From Phycisphaerales bacterium (GTDB lineage Bacteria > Planctomycetota > Phycisphaerae > Phycisphaerales > SM1A02): DNA of 30,822 nucleotides. Positions 7,303 to 14,905 of the stretch are shown here, in pieces; the first letter of the stretch is position 1; each line of letters opens with the position of its first letter. A program made the position numbers and the translations under genes. Below the pieces are notes generated by a model. The model ran no database searches. It was given only the letters and a program-made list of their open reading frames with translations, and was not told the origin of the DNA. The stretch covers positions 1 to 30,822 of the forward strand of contig DOVP01000006.1 in the NCBI GenBank assembly GCA_003520025.1. The letters run 5' to 3'.

Positions 7303-8525
7303 ATTCGTTCAGCCAGGAGCTGCTCCAGGCGGCGGCGGCCCTGCTCAACCGCTACGGCTCCAAGAAAGGCCGAAACTGCGATCATCGTGAACCCGACCCG
7401 GTAGGAGACGTGCTCCACGATCTGGCCAAAAACAAGCGGACCGATCACTCCACCGACATTGAGACCCCCTGAGATCATGCTGGTTGCGGCACCCGGTGAG
7501 TCCCGGTAGACCCGCACTACGGCATGGACGATAAGACCACTCCAAGCCCAACCGGCTCCCAACGCGAACGTAGCGCCTATCGGAAGCAGAGTCTTCGATC
7601 CGGTGGAGGCAGCCAGGTAGCCAAGTGTGCTGATGGCCAAAAGTGCTGTGACAATGTGGAGGTGGCCGGCTTCGCGTTGGTCCGCCACATATCCCATGAG
7701 GATCCGCATGGCTACGACGCTGCCGCTGGCACCGGCGAGAAGATAACCAGCGGTAGCAGGGTCGATTCCGGCATCGGTGGCAGCTGAGACGAAGAAAGCG
7801 GCCATGGTGGTAGTGGCGGCTGAACCCAACGCCGCGGCGATCCCGAGCATGGTGAGTGGTCCGTACTCGATCTCGCTAAGGCCTCGAGACTTCCCCGCGG
7901 TACGGACCGCGATCGTAGTGGCAGCTTGGTAGGGAGGAGCTACCAGGAATCCCACAACCGGCACTACCACAGCCACAGCGAAGGCCCAGCGCCACCCAGC
8001 AGGGATGCCAATGAGCGGAACTGACAGACCGGCGAGGACGATCGCTAGCGGTACGCCTCCGGCTTGGATGCCAAATGCCAAACCATGGTGACGAAGTGGC
8101 ACACCCCTCGCGACCATCGTCTTGGTACCGGGTCCTGCGATTGCGAGTCCTATGGCTCCAACACCCAAAAACAGCAACAAGAACCAGTAGGAATAGGCAA
8201 CCGTCGCGACTAGAAGCACGGCAGCACCGCTGAGCAGATTGGCTATTCGCAGAGATCTCTGGGGCCCGAGCCGATCGCTGAGGGTCCCGGCGTATGGCGA
8301 GATGACCGCGGCCAACAGGAAGAAGAACGCGACGGCACCTCCGAGGCTGCCCTCACTGAACCTGAGTTCGTCTCCCATCTCCAGCGCCAGGGCACCAACT
8401 AGGAATGCGGGGATGACCGCCGCAGTCTGCGATGACACAGCCGACATCAGTGCGGCAAGTGGCCGCGTTCCTTGCTCGAGATTCTTACCGTGGCCTCCAT
8501 CGGTCACCCGAGGGACTTCAGACAC
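7299..8525 (-). CDS. Major facilitator superfamily transporter
   Basis: The 408-residue protein has around twelve hydrophobic segments. The MFS signature loop is present as GTLSDRLGPQRSLRIA after helix 2, and a second-half counterpart is MGYVADQREAG. The start is GTG 8525, which overlaps the last 8 bases of the oxidoreductase gene upstream; AAGGAC about 8 bases before it can act as ribosome binding site. The substrate is unknown. The overlap places it in one transcription unit with the F420-type enzyme, so it may import or export the substrate or product of that enzyme or of the ferredoxin-linked pathway further upstream. Confidence 0.87.
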   Translation of the reverse strand: MSEVPRVTDGGHGKNLEQGTRPLAALMSAVSSQTAAVIPAFLVGALALEMGDELRFSEGSLGGAVAFFFLLAAVISPYAGTLSDRLGPQRSLRIANLLSGAAVLLVATVAYSYWFLLLFLGVGAIGLAIAGPGTKTMVARGVPLRHHGLAFGIQAGGVPLAIVLAGLSVPLIGIPAGWRWAFAVAVVVPVVGFLVAPPYQAATTIAVRTAGKSRGLSEIEYGPLTMLGIAAALGSAATTTMAAFFVSAATDAGIDPATAGYLLAGASGSVVAMRILMGYVADQREAGHLHIVTALLAISTLGYLAASTGSKTLLPIGATFALGAGWAWSGLIVHAVVRVYRDSPGAATSMISGGLNVGGVIGPLVFGQIVEHVSYRVGFTMIAVSAFLGAVAVEQGRRRLEQLLAERM

Positions 8526-9483
8526 CGAAGTTGTCCTTCAGCAGGGATCCTATTTCGGCAATGCTCTCGAAGTTGGTCGGGTCGTGCACATTGAAGATCA
8601 GTCCGTCGAGACCGGCGTCGAACAGTTCCTGCACTTGTTCGAGCACCGAATCGTGCTCACCTTCGACCACGTAGGAGTCGTACTTCTCCCATCCCATGTT
8701 CCGAGCGACCCGGAGTTCAGCGCCCAAGTTTCTGGCATCTTCCGCTGTGTCGGCCAGCACGATCGCACCGAGTCGAGTCTTCGTTATCTCCGCTGGGTCG
8801 CGGCCGATGTCGTCGCAATACTCATCGAGCACGTTGAGCTTGTGCCGTACGGTTTGTGCATCGCCAAAGATGTTGCATGCATCGGCGTACTTTGCCACCA
8901 GCTTCAGAGTTCGCTGTTCGCCACCGCCGCCGATGAGGATGGGGGGTCCGTCCGGGCTTACCGGCGGCGGTCGATTCAGCGCCGCGGCAACGTGGTGGTG
9001 CGTGCCGGAGAATGTGGTCTCATCTTGGGTGAACATCGCTCGACAGATCTGGACGGTCTCCTCAAGGCGATCCATGCGCTCTCCCACCCCGGGAAAGCTG
9101 AATCCACAGGCATCGTGTTCGGCCTCGAACCAGGCGGCTCCGAGACCCAACACAGCCCGACCACGCGAAACGATGTCGAGTGTGGTGACTGCCTTGGCCA
9201 GCAGGGCAGGATTACGGTAAGTCACGCCAGTGACAAGGGCCCCGATCTTGGCCGAGCTGGTTCTGGCAGCTATACCGGCCAAGAGCGTGTATGCCTCGAG
9301 CATTGGCTCGCTCTGAGAGCCGATCGACGGGATTTGGTGGAAGTGGTCCATCACCCACAGTGAGTCGAACCCGCTGCTTTCTGCCGTCGTGGCGGCCTCG
9401 CAGATGACGTCGAAGAGTCGATCGTCGGAAACCCCAGGGAAGGTGAAGCTCGGGAGCTGAAACCCGAATCGGGTCAGCGTCAT
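8518..9483 (-). CDS. LLM-class F420-dependent oxidoreductase
   Basis: The protein has 321 residues and a luciferase-like TIM-barrel pattern. Features are the N-terminal GFQLPSFTFP, a middle SLWVMDHFHQIP, ARTSSAKIGALVTGVTYRNPALLAK, and RAVLGLGAAWFEAEHDACGFSFP. The last resembles the actinobacterial Rv1855c-type subfamily of F420-dependent enzymes as I recall it. It should use reduced deazaflavin F420 (or FMN) to reduce or oxidise a small substrate. It overlaps the following MFS gene by 8 bases and lies 169 bases after the ferredoxin oxidoreductase operon on the same strand. The substrate is not predictable. Use of F420 supports an actinobacterial host. Confidence 0.88.
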   Translation of the reverse strand: MTLTRFGFQLPSFTFPGVSDDRLFDVICEAATTAESSGFDSLWVMDHFHQIPSIGSQSEPMLEAYTLLAGIAARTSSAKIGALVTGVTYRNPALLAKAVTTLDIVSRGRAVLGLGAAWFEAEHDACGFSFPGVGERMDRLEETVQICRAMFTQDETTFSGTHHHVAAALNRPPPVSPDGPPILIGGGGEQRTLKLVAKYADACNIFGDAQTVRHKLNVLDEYCDDIGRDPAEITKTRLGAIVLADTAEDARNLGAELRVARNMGWEKYDSYVVEGEHDSVLEQVQELFDAGLDGLIFNVHDPTNFESIAEIGSLLKDNFGV

Positions 9484-9652
9484 CGCGGAGTGTTCCGTCC
9501 GCTATTGGCTTTCGCCATCACGAGCCCCAGGCACGTGGGCGAACACAGCATCCGCCAACTTCCCAGTGACGATCAATGTGATGGTGACAACTGACTGAGT
9601 TCTCGTCGAATACCGATGACCATGCTGCGAACGCAGACGGCGGCGCGCCACT
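9484..9652. other. Intergenic spacer, nothing distinct seen
   Basis: These 169 bases lie between the second ferredoxin gene and the F420-type oxidoreductase gene, all read leftward. I see no T-tailed hairpin and no strong promoter, so read-through from the ferredoxin oxidoreductase operon is possible. Confidence 0.3.
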
Positions 9653-10015
9653 TCAATCGTGGGTGGACGAGTTCTCTGGATCCGTCGCCACTCTCGACTT
9701 CAAAGGTGCTGCGACAGCGCTGTCGCCAGAAGTCACCAGCACGCGGCCAAGGGGAGTTTCACGGGTCAACACGAGAGGTGGAGCACCGCGGTTGGCCAGA
9801 GCAGCGGCTCGATGCATGTAGTGCGCTCGTTCCGGTACACAAGCGTCCACCGGGCATGCTCGCTTGCAGCGAGGTTCGTCGAAATAACCGGCGCAGTCGA
9901 TGCACACCGATGAGTCGATCACGTACTGACTCGGTCCTCGCCCTATGGCGCGCACCGGGCAATCCATTTCACACGCGGAGCAGTTGATGCACTGGGCAGT
10001 GATCATGTACGCCAT
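9653..10015 (-). CDS. 2[4Fe-4S] ferredoxin-type electron carrier with C-terminal extension
   Basis: The protein has 120 residues. The first cluster motif is Cys9-x2-Cys12-x2-Cys15-x3-Cys19-Pro. The second is expanded: Cys38-x2-Cys41-x8-Cys50-x3-Cys54-Pro, a spacing seen in YfhL/Alvin-type ferredoxins. After residue about 75 a 45-residue tail without cysteines follows. ATG 10015 overlaps the stop of the flavoprotein gene (TGATG), so the two are translationally coupled. It should carry electrons between the 2-oxoacid:ferredoxin oxidoreductase and the flavoprotein, or onward to a cellular acceptor. Confidence 0.88.
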   Translation of the reverse strand: MAYMITAQCINCSACEMDCPVRAIGRGPSQYVIDSSVCIDCAGYFDEPRCKRACPVDACVPERAHYMHRAAALANRGAPPLVLTRETPLGRVLVTSGDSAVAAPLKSRVATDPENSSTHD

Positions 10016-11304
10016 CAGGTCACCTTGTGGGCGAAAACCCCGTTCATCCCCGTCGCTTGGACGCGGTCGGCAATCACCCCGTGATCAGTGGTGTAGAGCC
10101 CCTCTTCAATCATCGCATCGAACAGGAACGATCCCGAGTATGTGTACTTCTTACCCATCCCTTCTTCTGTCTCCATACCCTCGGTCGTGTACTTGACCCC
10201 GTATCCAGTAGCGAGATCGACGGGTATCTCAATTAGCTCTAGGCCGGCGAGAGCCCGCACGGCATTGTGGCCTGCCAGGGCGCCGGTGACTATTGCTTCG
10301 GTGTGACCGACCAGAAGACCCGACTTCTCTCCACAGCAGAACAGGTTGTCGGGTCCATCTATTACCTTCATGGTGTCTTCACGCCGGACCATTGCGGCAT
10401 AGCGGATCGAATTTCCGACCGTTCCCGCGTAGGGGTCCTCGTATCTGACTGTTTCGAACCCCGGTATCTGGCGAATCTCGTGCAATGGCATATACGGCGT
10501 GACGGCTTTTGCCTGACCGGTGTCGAGCACGACAAGGTTCTCGGCGTAGGCAGGCAGCGCATACTGCTGGCACGCCTTGGTGGTGAGCTTCTGGTGGTTG
10601 ATCAGCGACTGGGGCATGGGCACGATGATCACCCCATTGGCATCGAGTTCCGCCACGAGCTTCGGATCCATCGTCTCCTTGTTGAGCTTGACGGAGCCAC
10701 TCACCGCGCCGAGGCTCCCGTCGGGTCGGCGACCCTCTCGCTCGGTCAAACCTGCTAGCCCGGAGAGACTGACCCGGGGTCCGAATGTAGGACAGCGCAC
10801 AACGCACATCACGCAGCCGTTGCCGTTGTCGGTACACCAACTCTGTCCGCCTACGGAACCCGTGGCGTCGATGAAGCAATCGCCCTCAATGATGGCCCCA
10901 CTGTCAAGCTCCACCGAGTCGATCGATCCGTCGGATTGGTGGAGTCCATTGACCCGACTCGTGAACCAGATCTCGATGTCGTGCGCCAGCAGGGCATCGC
11001 GAACGCCGTTGGCGATGGTGTTCACGTTGTACAACCACGAGTGCTTGTGGCCTGGGAAATCCAGATTGTGGTGCAACGAGTGATCGTCGCAGACCTCGAA
11101 CAGATCACCGGCACCGAGTGCGATCATCTCTTCAGCCGCTGTGTAGCGCCCGTTGTTGCGCATGATGCCGCCGACAATGCCGGCCCCTAGCAATTCGTCA
11201 CTGCGCTCGAGTACAACCACCTCGTCAGCGCCAGCATTACGGGCAGTGATCGCGGCCGAACAGCCAGACCATCCTCCACCTACGATTACGACTCTCTTGG
11301 TCAT
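10015..11304 (-). CDS. FAD-dependent oxidoreductase with a cysteine cluster
   Basis: The 429-residue protein has an N-terminal Rossmann FAD motif, VVIVGGGWSGCSAA (5-18), and a late FAD-contacting segment, EKSGLLVGHTEAIVTGALAG, reminiscent of the MnmG/TrmFO-like flavoprotein superfamily. Unusually, Cys157, Cys164, Cys167 and Cys171 (the last in RCPTFG) form a possible iron-sulfur or redox centre. The gene overlaps the gamma-subunit gene by ATGA and the ferredoxin gene by TGATG. It is therefore almost certainly part of the 2-oxoacid oxidoreductase complex or its electron outlet, for example ferredoxin:NAD(P) or quinone transfer. A tRNA-modification role is unlikely given this context. Confidence 0.82.
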   Translation of the reverse strand: MTKRVVIVGGGWSGCSAAITARNAGADEVVVLERSDELLGAGIVGGIMRNNGRYTAAEEMIALGAGDLFEVCDDHSLHHNLDFPGHKHSWLYNVNTIANGVRDALLAHDIEIWFTSRVNGLHQSDGSIDSVELDSGAIIEGDCFIDATGSVGGQSWCTDNGNGCVMCVVRCPTFGPRVSLSGLAGLTEREGRRPDGSLGAVSGSVKLNKETMDPKLVAELDANGVIIVPMPQSLINHQKLTTKACQQYALPAYAENLVVLDTGQAKAVTPYMPLHEIRQIPGFETVRYEDPYAGTVGNSIRYAAMVRREDTMKVIDGPDNLFCCGEKSGLLVGHTEAIVTGALAGHNAVRALAGLELIEIPVDLATGYGVKYTTEGMETEEGMGKKYTYSGSFLFDAMIEEGLYTTDHGVIADRVQATGMNGVFAHKVT

Positions 11305-12536
11305 GTTTGGTTACCTCGGATCAAATCGGCGGTTAATTTATATGCTGCTTCCATCGCCCTCAAGTTGGACTCGACACTTCGCTCGGGTATTCGGGTTGGC
11401 AGGGCGATCTTCAAAGAACTCAGTGCTACGGCATCGGACAGGGCGGCCACGCAACCCAGTGACGTGACTCCAGTAGCAATCGGTGTGCCAGCGTGCTCTC
11501 TAGCCAGTTGTGTGATCGGTACGATCAGCGGCCCCCCCGGGCCTGGCTCGACGGTGCCTTCATCAGCCACACATGCCGCACCCGGGCCGGCGTGGGTGAG
11601 GTGGGCGGCGGCGGCCTCACGGCTCAACACGATGAGAATGTCGGAGTTGTCAGCGGCCGGATAGCTGATCGGTCGCGATCCCATGACCACGTCAACTCGA
11701 CTGGGCCCGCCACGGGTGGCTGAGCCATAGTCTCCGAATTGGGTCGCCCACAGACCCTCACCGAGTGCGGCCGCCTCGCTGAGGACGGTACCGGCCAACT
11801 TCACACCCTGGCCTCCGATCCCCGCTATGCGAACCTCGATTCGGGCGGGCGTCGATGAACGGGGCTGTGCTGGTGGCACAGGTCGAATCGATGATGGGGG
11901 CGACGGTGCCATACCTTCTGACCAGGCACGGTAAGTAGCGAAGTACTCGGGCCAGTCGGATCGACGACTCATGACCTCCGTTCGAAGCGTTGGATCACCA
12001 GTCACCCCTATCACCGAGAAACCGGGCGTCTCGACCGCCTCGACGATCAGGTTCGCGAACTCCGATGGGTTGAGCAACGAGCCGCGTCCGACCAGGCTTG
12101 CCTGTAAAGCGATGGCCCATTCGAGCGGGGTCTCGGCCTGTTCCATTTCAACCTGATAACCAGTGGAGGTCCACCCCGTGCGGTCGACCGGGATGTCGCC
12201 CGTTTCGAGCAAATCGGAATACAGCATCAGCACCGTCATGCCGATGTTGCGACGCGCCGTGTGGATGAGGTGGTTGGTCCCCAACGTCGCGCTGTCGGCT
12301 GCGGTGACCAGGAGCAAAGGGGTATCGGGGAGGGCGGCCCGCAAGCCGACGGCCATGGAAATAACTCGGCCCGGTGGTCCGAGTACCACCGGGAAGTGGG
12401 TGTGACGATGCTCGTCGCCGGGTAGATAGGGGATGCTCGACAGGATGATCGGGTCTGGTCCCCGTCGGGAAACGATCTCGAAGACGTCCTGAAGCGACTC
12501 CCAGGTCGTCATTTCGGGTGTCTCGACGGTCATCAT
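11301..12536 (-). CDS. Fusion of degenerate ThDP beta-like domain with 2-oxoacid:ferredoxin oxidoreductase gamma subunit
   Basis: The 411-residue protein has two parts. Residues about 231-411 are a normal gamma domain (GIGGQGVKLAGTVLSEAA, then ATQFGDYGSATRGGPSRVDVVMG). Residues about 45-200 resemble the beta (ThDP-binding) subunit: LGTNHLIHTARRNIGMTVLML aligns with IGGNHLVHAMRRNIGMVAIVV of the true beta subunit at 13903-14793. The Mg/ThDP residues are lost, however: GDGD is replaced by AADS, and the NNN after the strand is replaced by YSD. A Pro/Ser linker at about 210-230 joins the two. It overlaps the alpha gene and the flavoprotein gene by ATGA on each side. The beta-like part is probably structural. 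Confidence 0.85.
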   Translation of the reverse strand: MMTVETPEMTTWESLQDVFEIVSRRGPDPIILSSIPYLPGDEHRHTHFPVVLGPPGRVISMAVGLRAALPDTPLLLVTAADSATLGTNHLIHTARRNIGMTVLMLYSDLLETGDIPVDRTGWTSTGYQVEMEQAETPLEWAIALQASLVGRGSLLNPSEFANLIVEAVETPGFSVIGVTGDPTLRTEVMSRRSDWPEYFATYRAWSEGMAPSPPSSIRPVPPAQPRSSTPARIEVRIAGIGGQGVKLAGTVLSEAAALGEGLWATQFGDYGSATRGGPSRVDVVMGSRPISYPAADNSDILIVLSREAAAAHLTHAGPGAACVADEGTVEPGPGGPLIVPITQLAREHAGTPIATGVTSLGCVAALSDAVALSSLKIALPTRIPERSVESNLRAMEAAYKLTADLIRGNQT

Positions 12537-13669
12537 GCCAATGCTTTCTCAGCTATCACATCGAGTATCTGTTCGGGGCTGATCTGCAGGCCGTCGGCGC
12601 GATTGATGCCTTCTACCTTGGCTCGTCCTCCCACAACCCGTTGGACCTCCAGCCTGATCTGGCCGAGATTGAGTTCAGGTACTACGAAGCGATCGATGCG
12701 GTCCGCTAGTTGGTCGATAATCGCATCCCCGAAGGGCCAGATGGTCTTGAGCTTGAGCAGTCCGACGCGATGACCTCGCTCCCGCGCAAGCTCGACGGCG
12801 TGCTCAGCGGAGCGAGCCGTACAGCCGTAAGCCACCACGGCGGTGTCGGCATCATCTAGCAGGATCTCATCCCAGTCGAGGATCTCATCGAGGTGGTCGT
12901 CGAGTTTGCGCTGCATGTAGGCCCACCACCGGGCCACGACCTCGGAATCCTCTGTCGGTGCGCCACTCTCGTCGTGAAGCAGGCCGGTGATGTGGAATCG
13001 ATAGCCGCTACCAAACTCGGCCAGTGGAGGGATGTCGCTGCTCGAGTAATCGAATGGGCGGTATTGCTCGGGGGCGACAGTCGGCCGGGCCCGGCTCACA
13101 ACCTCAAGGTCGGCGGGATCGGGGATATCCACCTTTTCGAGCAGTCCGGCAACGACAGCGTCAGAAAGTAAGATCACAGGAGTTCGGAATCGTTCGGCCA
13201 GGTTGAAAGCCTTAACCGTCAGGTCGAATGCCTCCTGGGCACTGCTTGGGTACAACGTGATGATGCGATGATCGCCGTGGGTTCCCCATCGTGCCTGCAT
13301 CACGTCGCCTTGGGCAACTTTGGTCGGCAACCCGGTCGACGGGCCCACTCGCTGGACGTTGACGATCACGCAGGGAACCTCACCGACCACCGCGAAGCCG
13401 AGGTTCTCCTGCATCAGCGAGAAACCCGGACCCGACGTGGCGGTCGCCGACTTGAGACCGCCGAGCGATGCACCGATTACCGCGGCCATCGAGGCGATTT
13501 CATCCTCCATCTGGATGTACACACCCCCGACCTCGGGTAGGCGACCGCTCAGCGACTCTGCAATCTCCGTCGAAGGAGTGATCGGATAGCCGGCGTAGAA
13601 ACGGCAGCCCGCGGCGATCGCTCCCTCGGCAATGGCCTGGTTACTGTGCATGAACGAGGGAGTCGACAT
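12533..13669 (-). CDS. korA: 2-oxoacid:ferredoxin oxidoreductase alpha subunit
   Basis: The protein has 378 residues from ATG 13669. I chose this start because GGAGG lies 6 bases upstream; ATGs at 13702 and 13651 are alternatives. It carries the alpha-subunit signatures GNxAIAEGAIAAGCRFYAGYPITPSTEI-like at the N-terminus, EDEIASMAAVIGASLGG, ATSGPGFSLMQENLGFAV and, in domain II, VVAYGCTARSAEHAV with LLKLKTIWPF. Together with the beta and gamma subunits it decarboxylates a 2-oxoacid (2-oxoglutarate-type is most likely from the KorA-like form) to the acyl-CoA while reducing ferredoxin. The start overlaps the ferredoxin gene by 29 bases and the stop overlaps the next gene by 4. Confidence is high for the family and lower for the substrate. 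Confidence 0.9.
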   Translation of the reverse strand: MSTPSFMHSNQAIAEGAIAAGCRFYAGYPITPSTEIAESLSGRLPEVGGVYIQMEDEIASMAAVIGASLGGLKSATATSGPGFSLMQENLGFAVVGEVPCVIVNVQRVGPSTGLPTKVAQGDVMQARWGTHGDHRIITLYPSSAQEAFDLTVKAFNLAERFRTPVILLSDAVVAGLLEKVDIPDPADLEVVSRARPTVAPEQYRPFDYSSSDIPPLAEFGSGYRFHITGLLHDESGAPTEDSEVVARWWAYMQRKLDDHLDEILDWDEILLDDADTAVVAYGCTARSAEHAVELARERGHRVGLLKLKTIWPFGDAIIDQLADRIDRFVVPELNLGQIRLEVQRVVGGRAKVEGINRADGLQISPEQILDVIAEKALA

Positions 13670-13898
13670 CCACGACCTCCGATCCTGGAGCGATGATTTC
13701 AATGGCGAAGTCCGGGCAGTGCCACTCGCACAGTTTGCAGCCGGTGCACTGGTCGAGCCCGGGAGTCAGCGGATAGTCCTCGGCATCGGGGGCGAGCACG
13801 TCATTGGGGCACCACGCTACGCATAGCCCGCACGCCTTGCAGAAGTCCCGGTAGACATTGATCTCGAAAATCCCACGAGTGATCTCGTCTGTCATCAT
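13641..13898 (-). CDS. korD: 2[4Fe-4S] ferredoxin subunit of the 2-oxoacid oxidoreductase
   Basis: The 85-residue protein has two complete cluster motifs: Cys20-x2-Cys23-x2-Cys26-x3-Cys30-Pro and Cys51-x2-Cys54-x2-Cys57-x3-Cys61-Pro. This is the delta subunit type found in KorDABC and PorCDAB complexes, where it passes electrons from the ThDP site to free ferredoxin. It begins 4 bases after the beta-subunit stop (two adjacent ATGs at 13898 and 13895) and overlaps the alpha gene. The symbol is given by analogy with Kor operons. Confidence 0.9.
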   Translation of the reverse strand: MMTDEITRGIFEINVYRDFCKACGLCVAWCPNDVLAPDAEDYPLTPGLDQCTGCKLCEWHCPDFAIEIIAPGSEVVDVDSLVHAQ

Positions 13899-13902
13899 TC
13901 CC

Positions 13903-14793
13903 CTATGCCTGTCGCTTAGCCCAATCCCGATAACGGTGACTCAGATCGTCAGAGCCGGTGCGATCCCAGATCACACCCCGCCCTGCAAGGTCTTCCATCT
14001 GGGCATCCCCGGAGTCGACGATGTCGGCGCCGATCTTGGTTCCCGATGACGTAACCCGAAGAGGTAAGCGTTTGCGTCGCTCCAGGGCCGGGTTTGTAGG
14101 TCGGGTCTCACTGTCCATCGCTGCAATCATGTCCACTGCATCCGGCGAGCCGTTCATTCGGCCGTAGAGGATGTGGCAATTGCTGATCACCTCGATTAAC
14201 GCGAAGCAGTCCACCTCGATAGCCCGTTCGACCAGTTTCACTAGGGAGGCAGTGTGATTGACCGTCGCCCTGGCAAAAAACGGTGCACGCAAGGTGCGGG
14301 CAAGGGCCTCAAGGTCCATAGGGCGCTCAATCGAGCCGGCCTTCGACGTTGTACTCACTCCACCAATCGGCGTGGTGGGCGATGACTGGCCGCCAGTTAG
14401 CCCGTAGACGTTGTTGTTGACGACAATCGCGACCATACCGATGTTGCGCCGCATGGCATGAACCAGGTGATTACCGCCAATCGACATAGCATCCCCGTCG
14501 CCCATCACCGTGAGAACGGTCATGTCCGGCTGGGCCATTTTCAGTCCGGTCGCGAACGCTGGGGCCCTGCCGTGCGTGGTGTGAATGGTGTTGAAGTCAA
14601 CGTAGCCCGACATGCGCCCGGTGCAGCCAATGCCCGAGACCATGGAGACCTCGTCCTTCTCCAGACCCCGGTGGTCCACCGCTTGCACGATGCAGTTCAA
14701 GATGATTCCGAGACCGCAGCCCGCGCACCAAGTAGTGGGCAGGCGTTCGACGCGTATGTAGTCACGCAGAGTGAGAGAGGTCTGTAGCGTCAT
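13903..14793 (-). CDS. korB: 2-oxoacid:ferredoxin oxidoreductase beta subunit (ThDP-binding)
   Basis: The 296-residue protein includes WCAGCGLGIILNCIVQA (the conserved CxxCG of the ThDP/FeS region), SGIGCTGRMSGYVDFNTIHTTHGRA, and the ThDP/Mg motif GDGDAMSIGGNH with VVNNNVYGLTGGQ. These are diagnostic of KorB/PorB-type beta subunits. It binds ThDP and is catalytic together with the alpha subunit. It is the first gene of the leftward operon. The ATG at 14793 has no Shine-Dalgarno; instead a TATACT box lies 8 bases upstream, so a leaderless or near-leaderless message is likely. Confidence 0.92.
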   Translation of the reverse strand: MTLQTSLTLRDYIRVERLPTTWCAGCGLGIILNCIVQAVDHRGLEKDEVSMVSGIGCTGRMSGYVDFNTIHTTHGRAPAFATGLKMAQPDMTVLTVMGDGDAMSIGGNHLVHAMRRNIGMVAIVVNNNVYGLTGGQSSPTTPIGGVSTTSKAGSIERPMDLEALARTLRAPFFARATVNHTASLVKLVERAIEVDCFALIEVISNCHILYGRMNGSPDAVDMIAAMDSETRPTNPALERRKRLPLRVTSSGTKIGADIVDSGDAQMEDLAGRGVIWDRTGSDDLSHRYRDWAKRQA

Positions 14794-14794
14794 C

Positions 14795-14833
14795 GGTATG
14801 CAGTATACATTATCGCAATTGCGGTATGTAACC
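14795..14833 (-). promoter_or_regulatory. Promoter and operator region of the kor-type operon
   Basis: On the minus strand, TATACT (14802-14807) is a good -10 box whose expected start point falls within a few bases of ATG 14793. It is embedded in GGTATGCAGTATACA (14795-14809), which matches the arms of the palindrome at 6266-6280 in most positions. Next come the perfect 10-bp palindrome CGCAATTGCG (14814-14823) and a second GGTATG-type half site ending in AACC (14823-14833). A regulator bound here would cover the -10 and -35 positions. Shared control with the MFS/SDR pair is an inference. Confidence 0.45.
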
Positions 14834-14905
14834 GGCCGTCAACCGTCCATTTGGTCAGCTAATTGAGATCGAGGTGGCCCACTGCAACCGATAACGCGGG
14901 CGCGC

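Noticed and set aside
8239..9363. 374-residue plus-strand open frame
   Set aside because: It is antisense to the MFS and F420-type oxidoreductase genes, which both have clear motifs; this frame has none.
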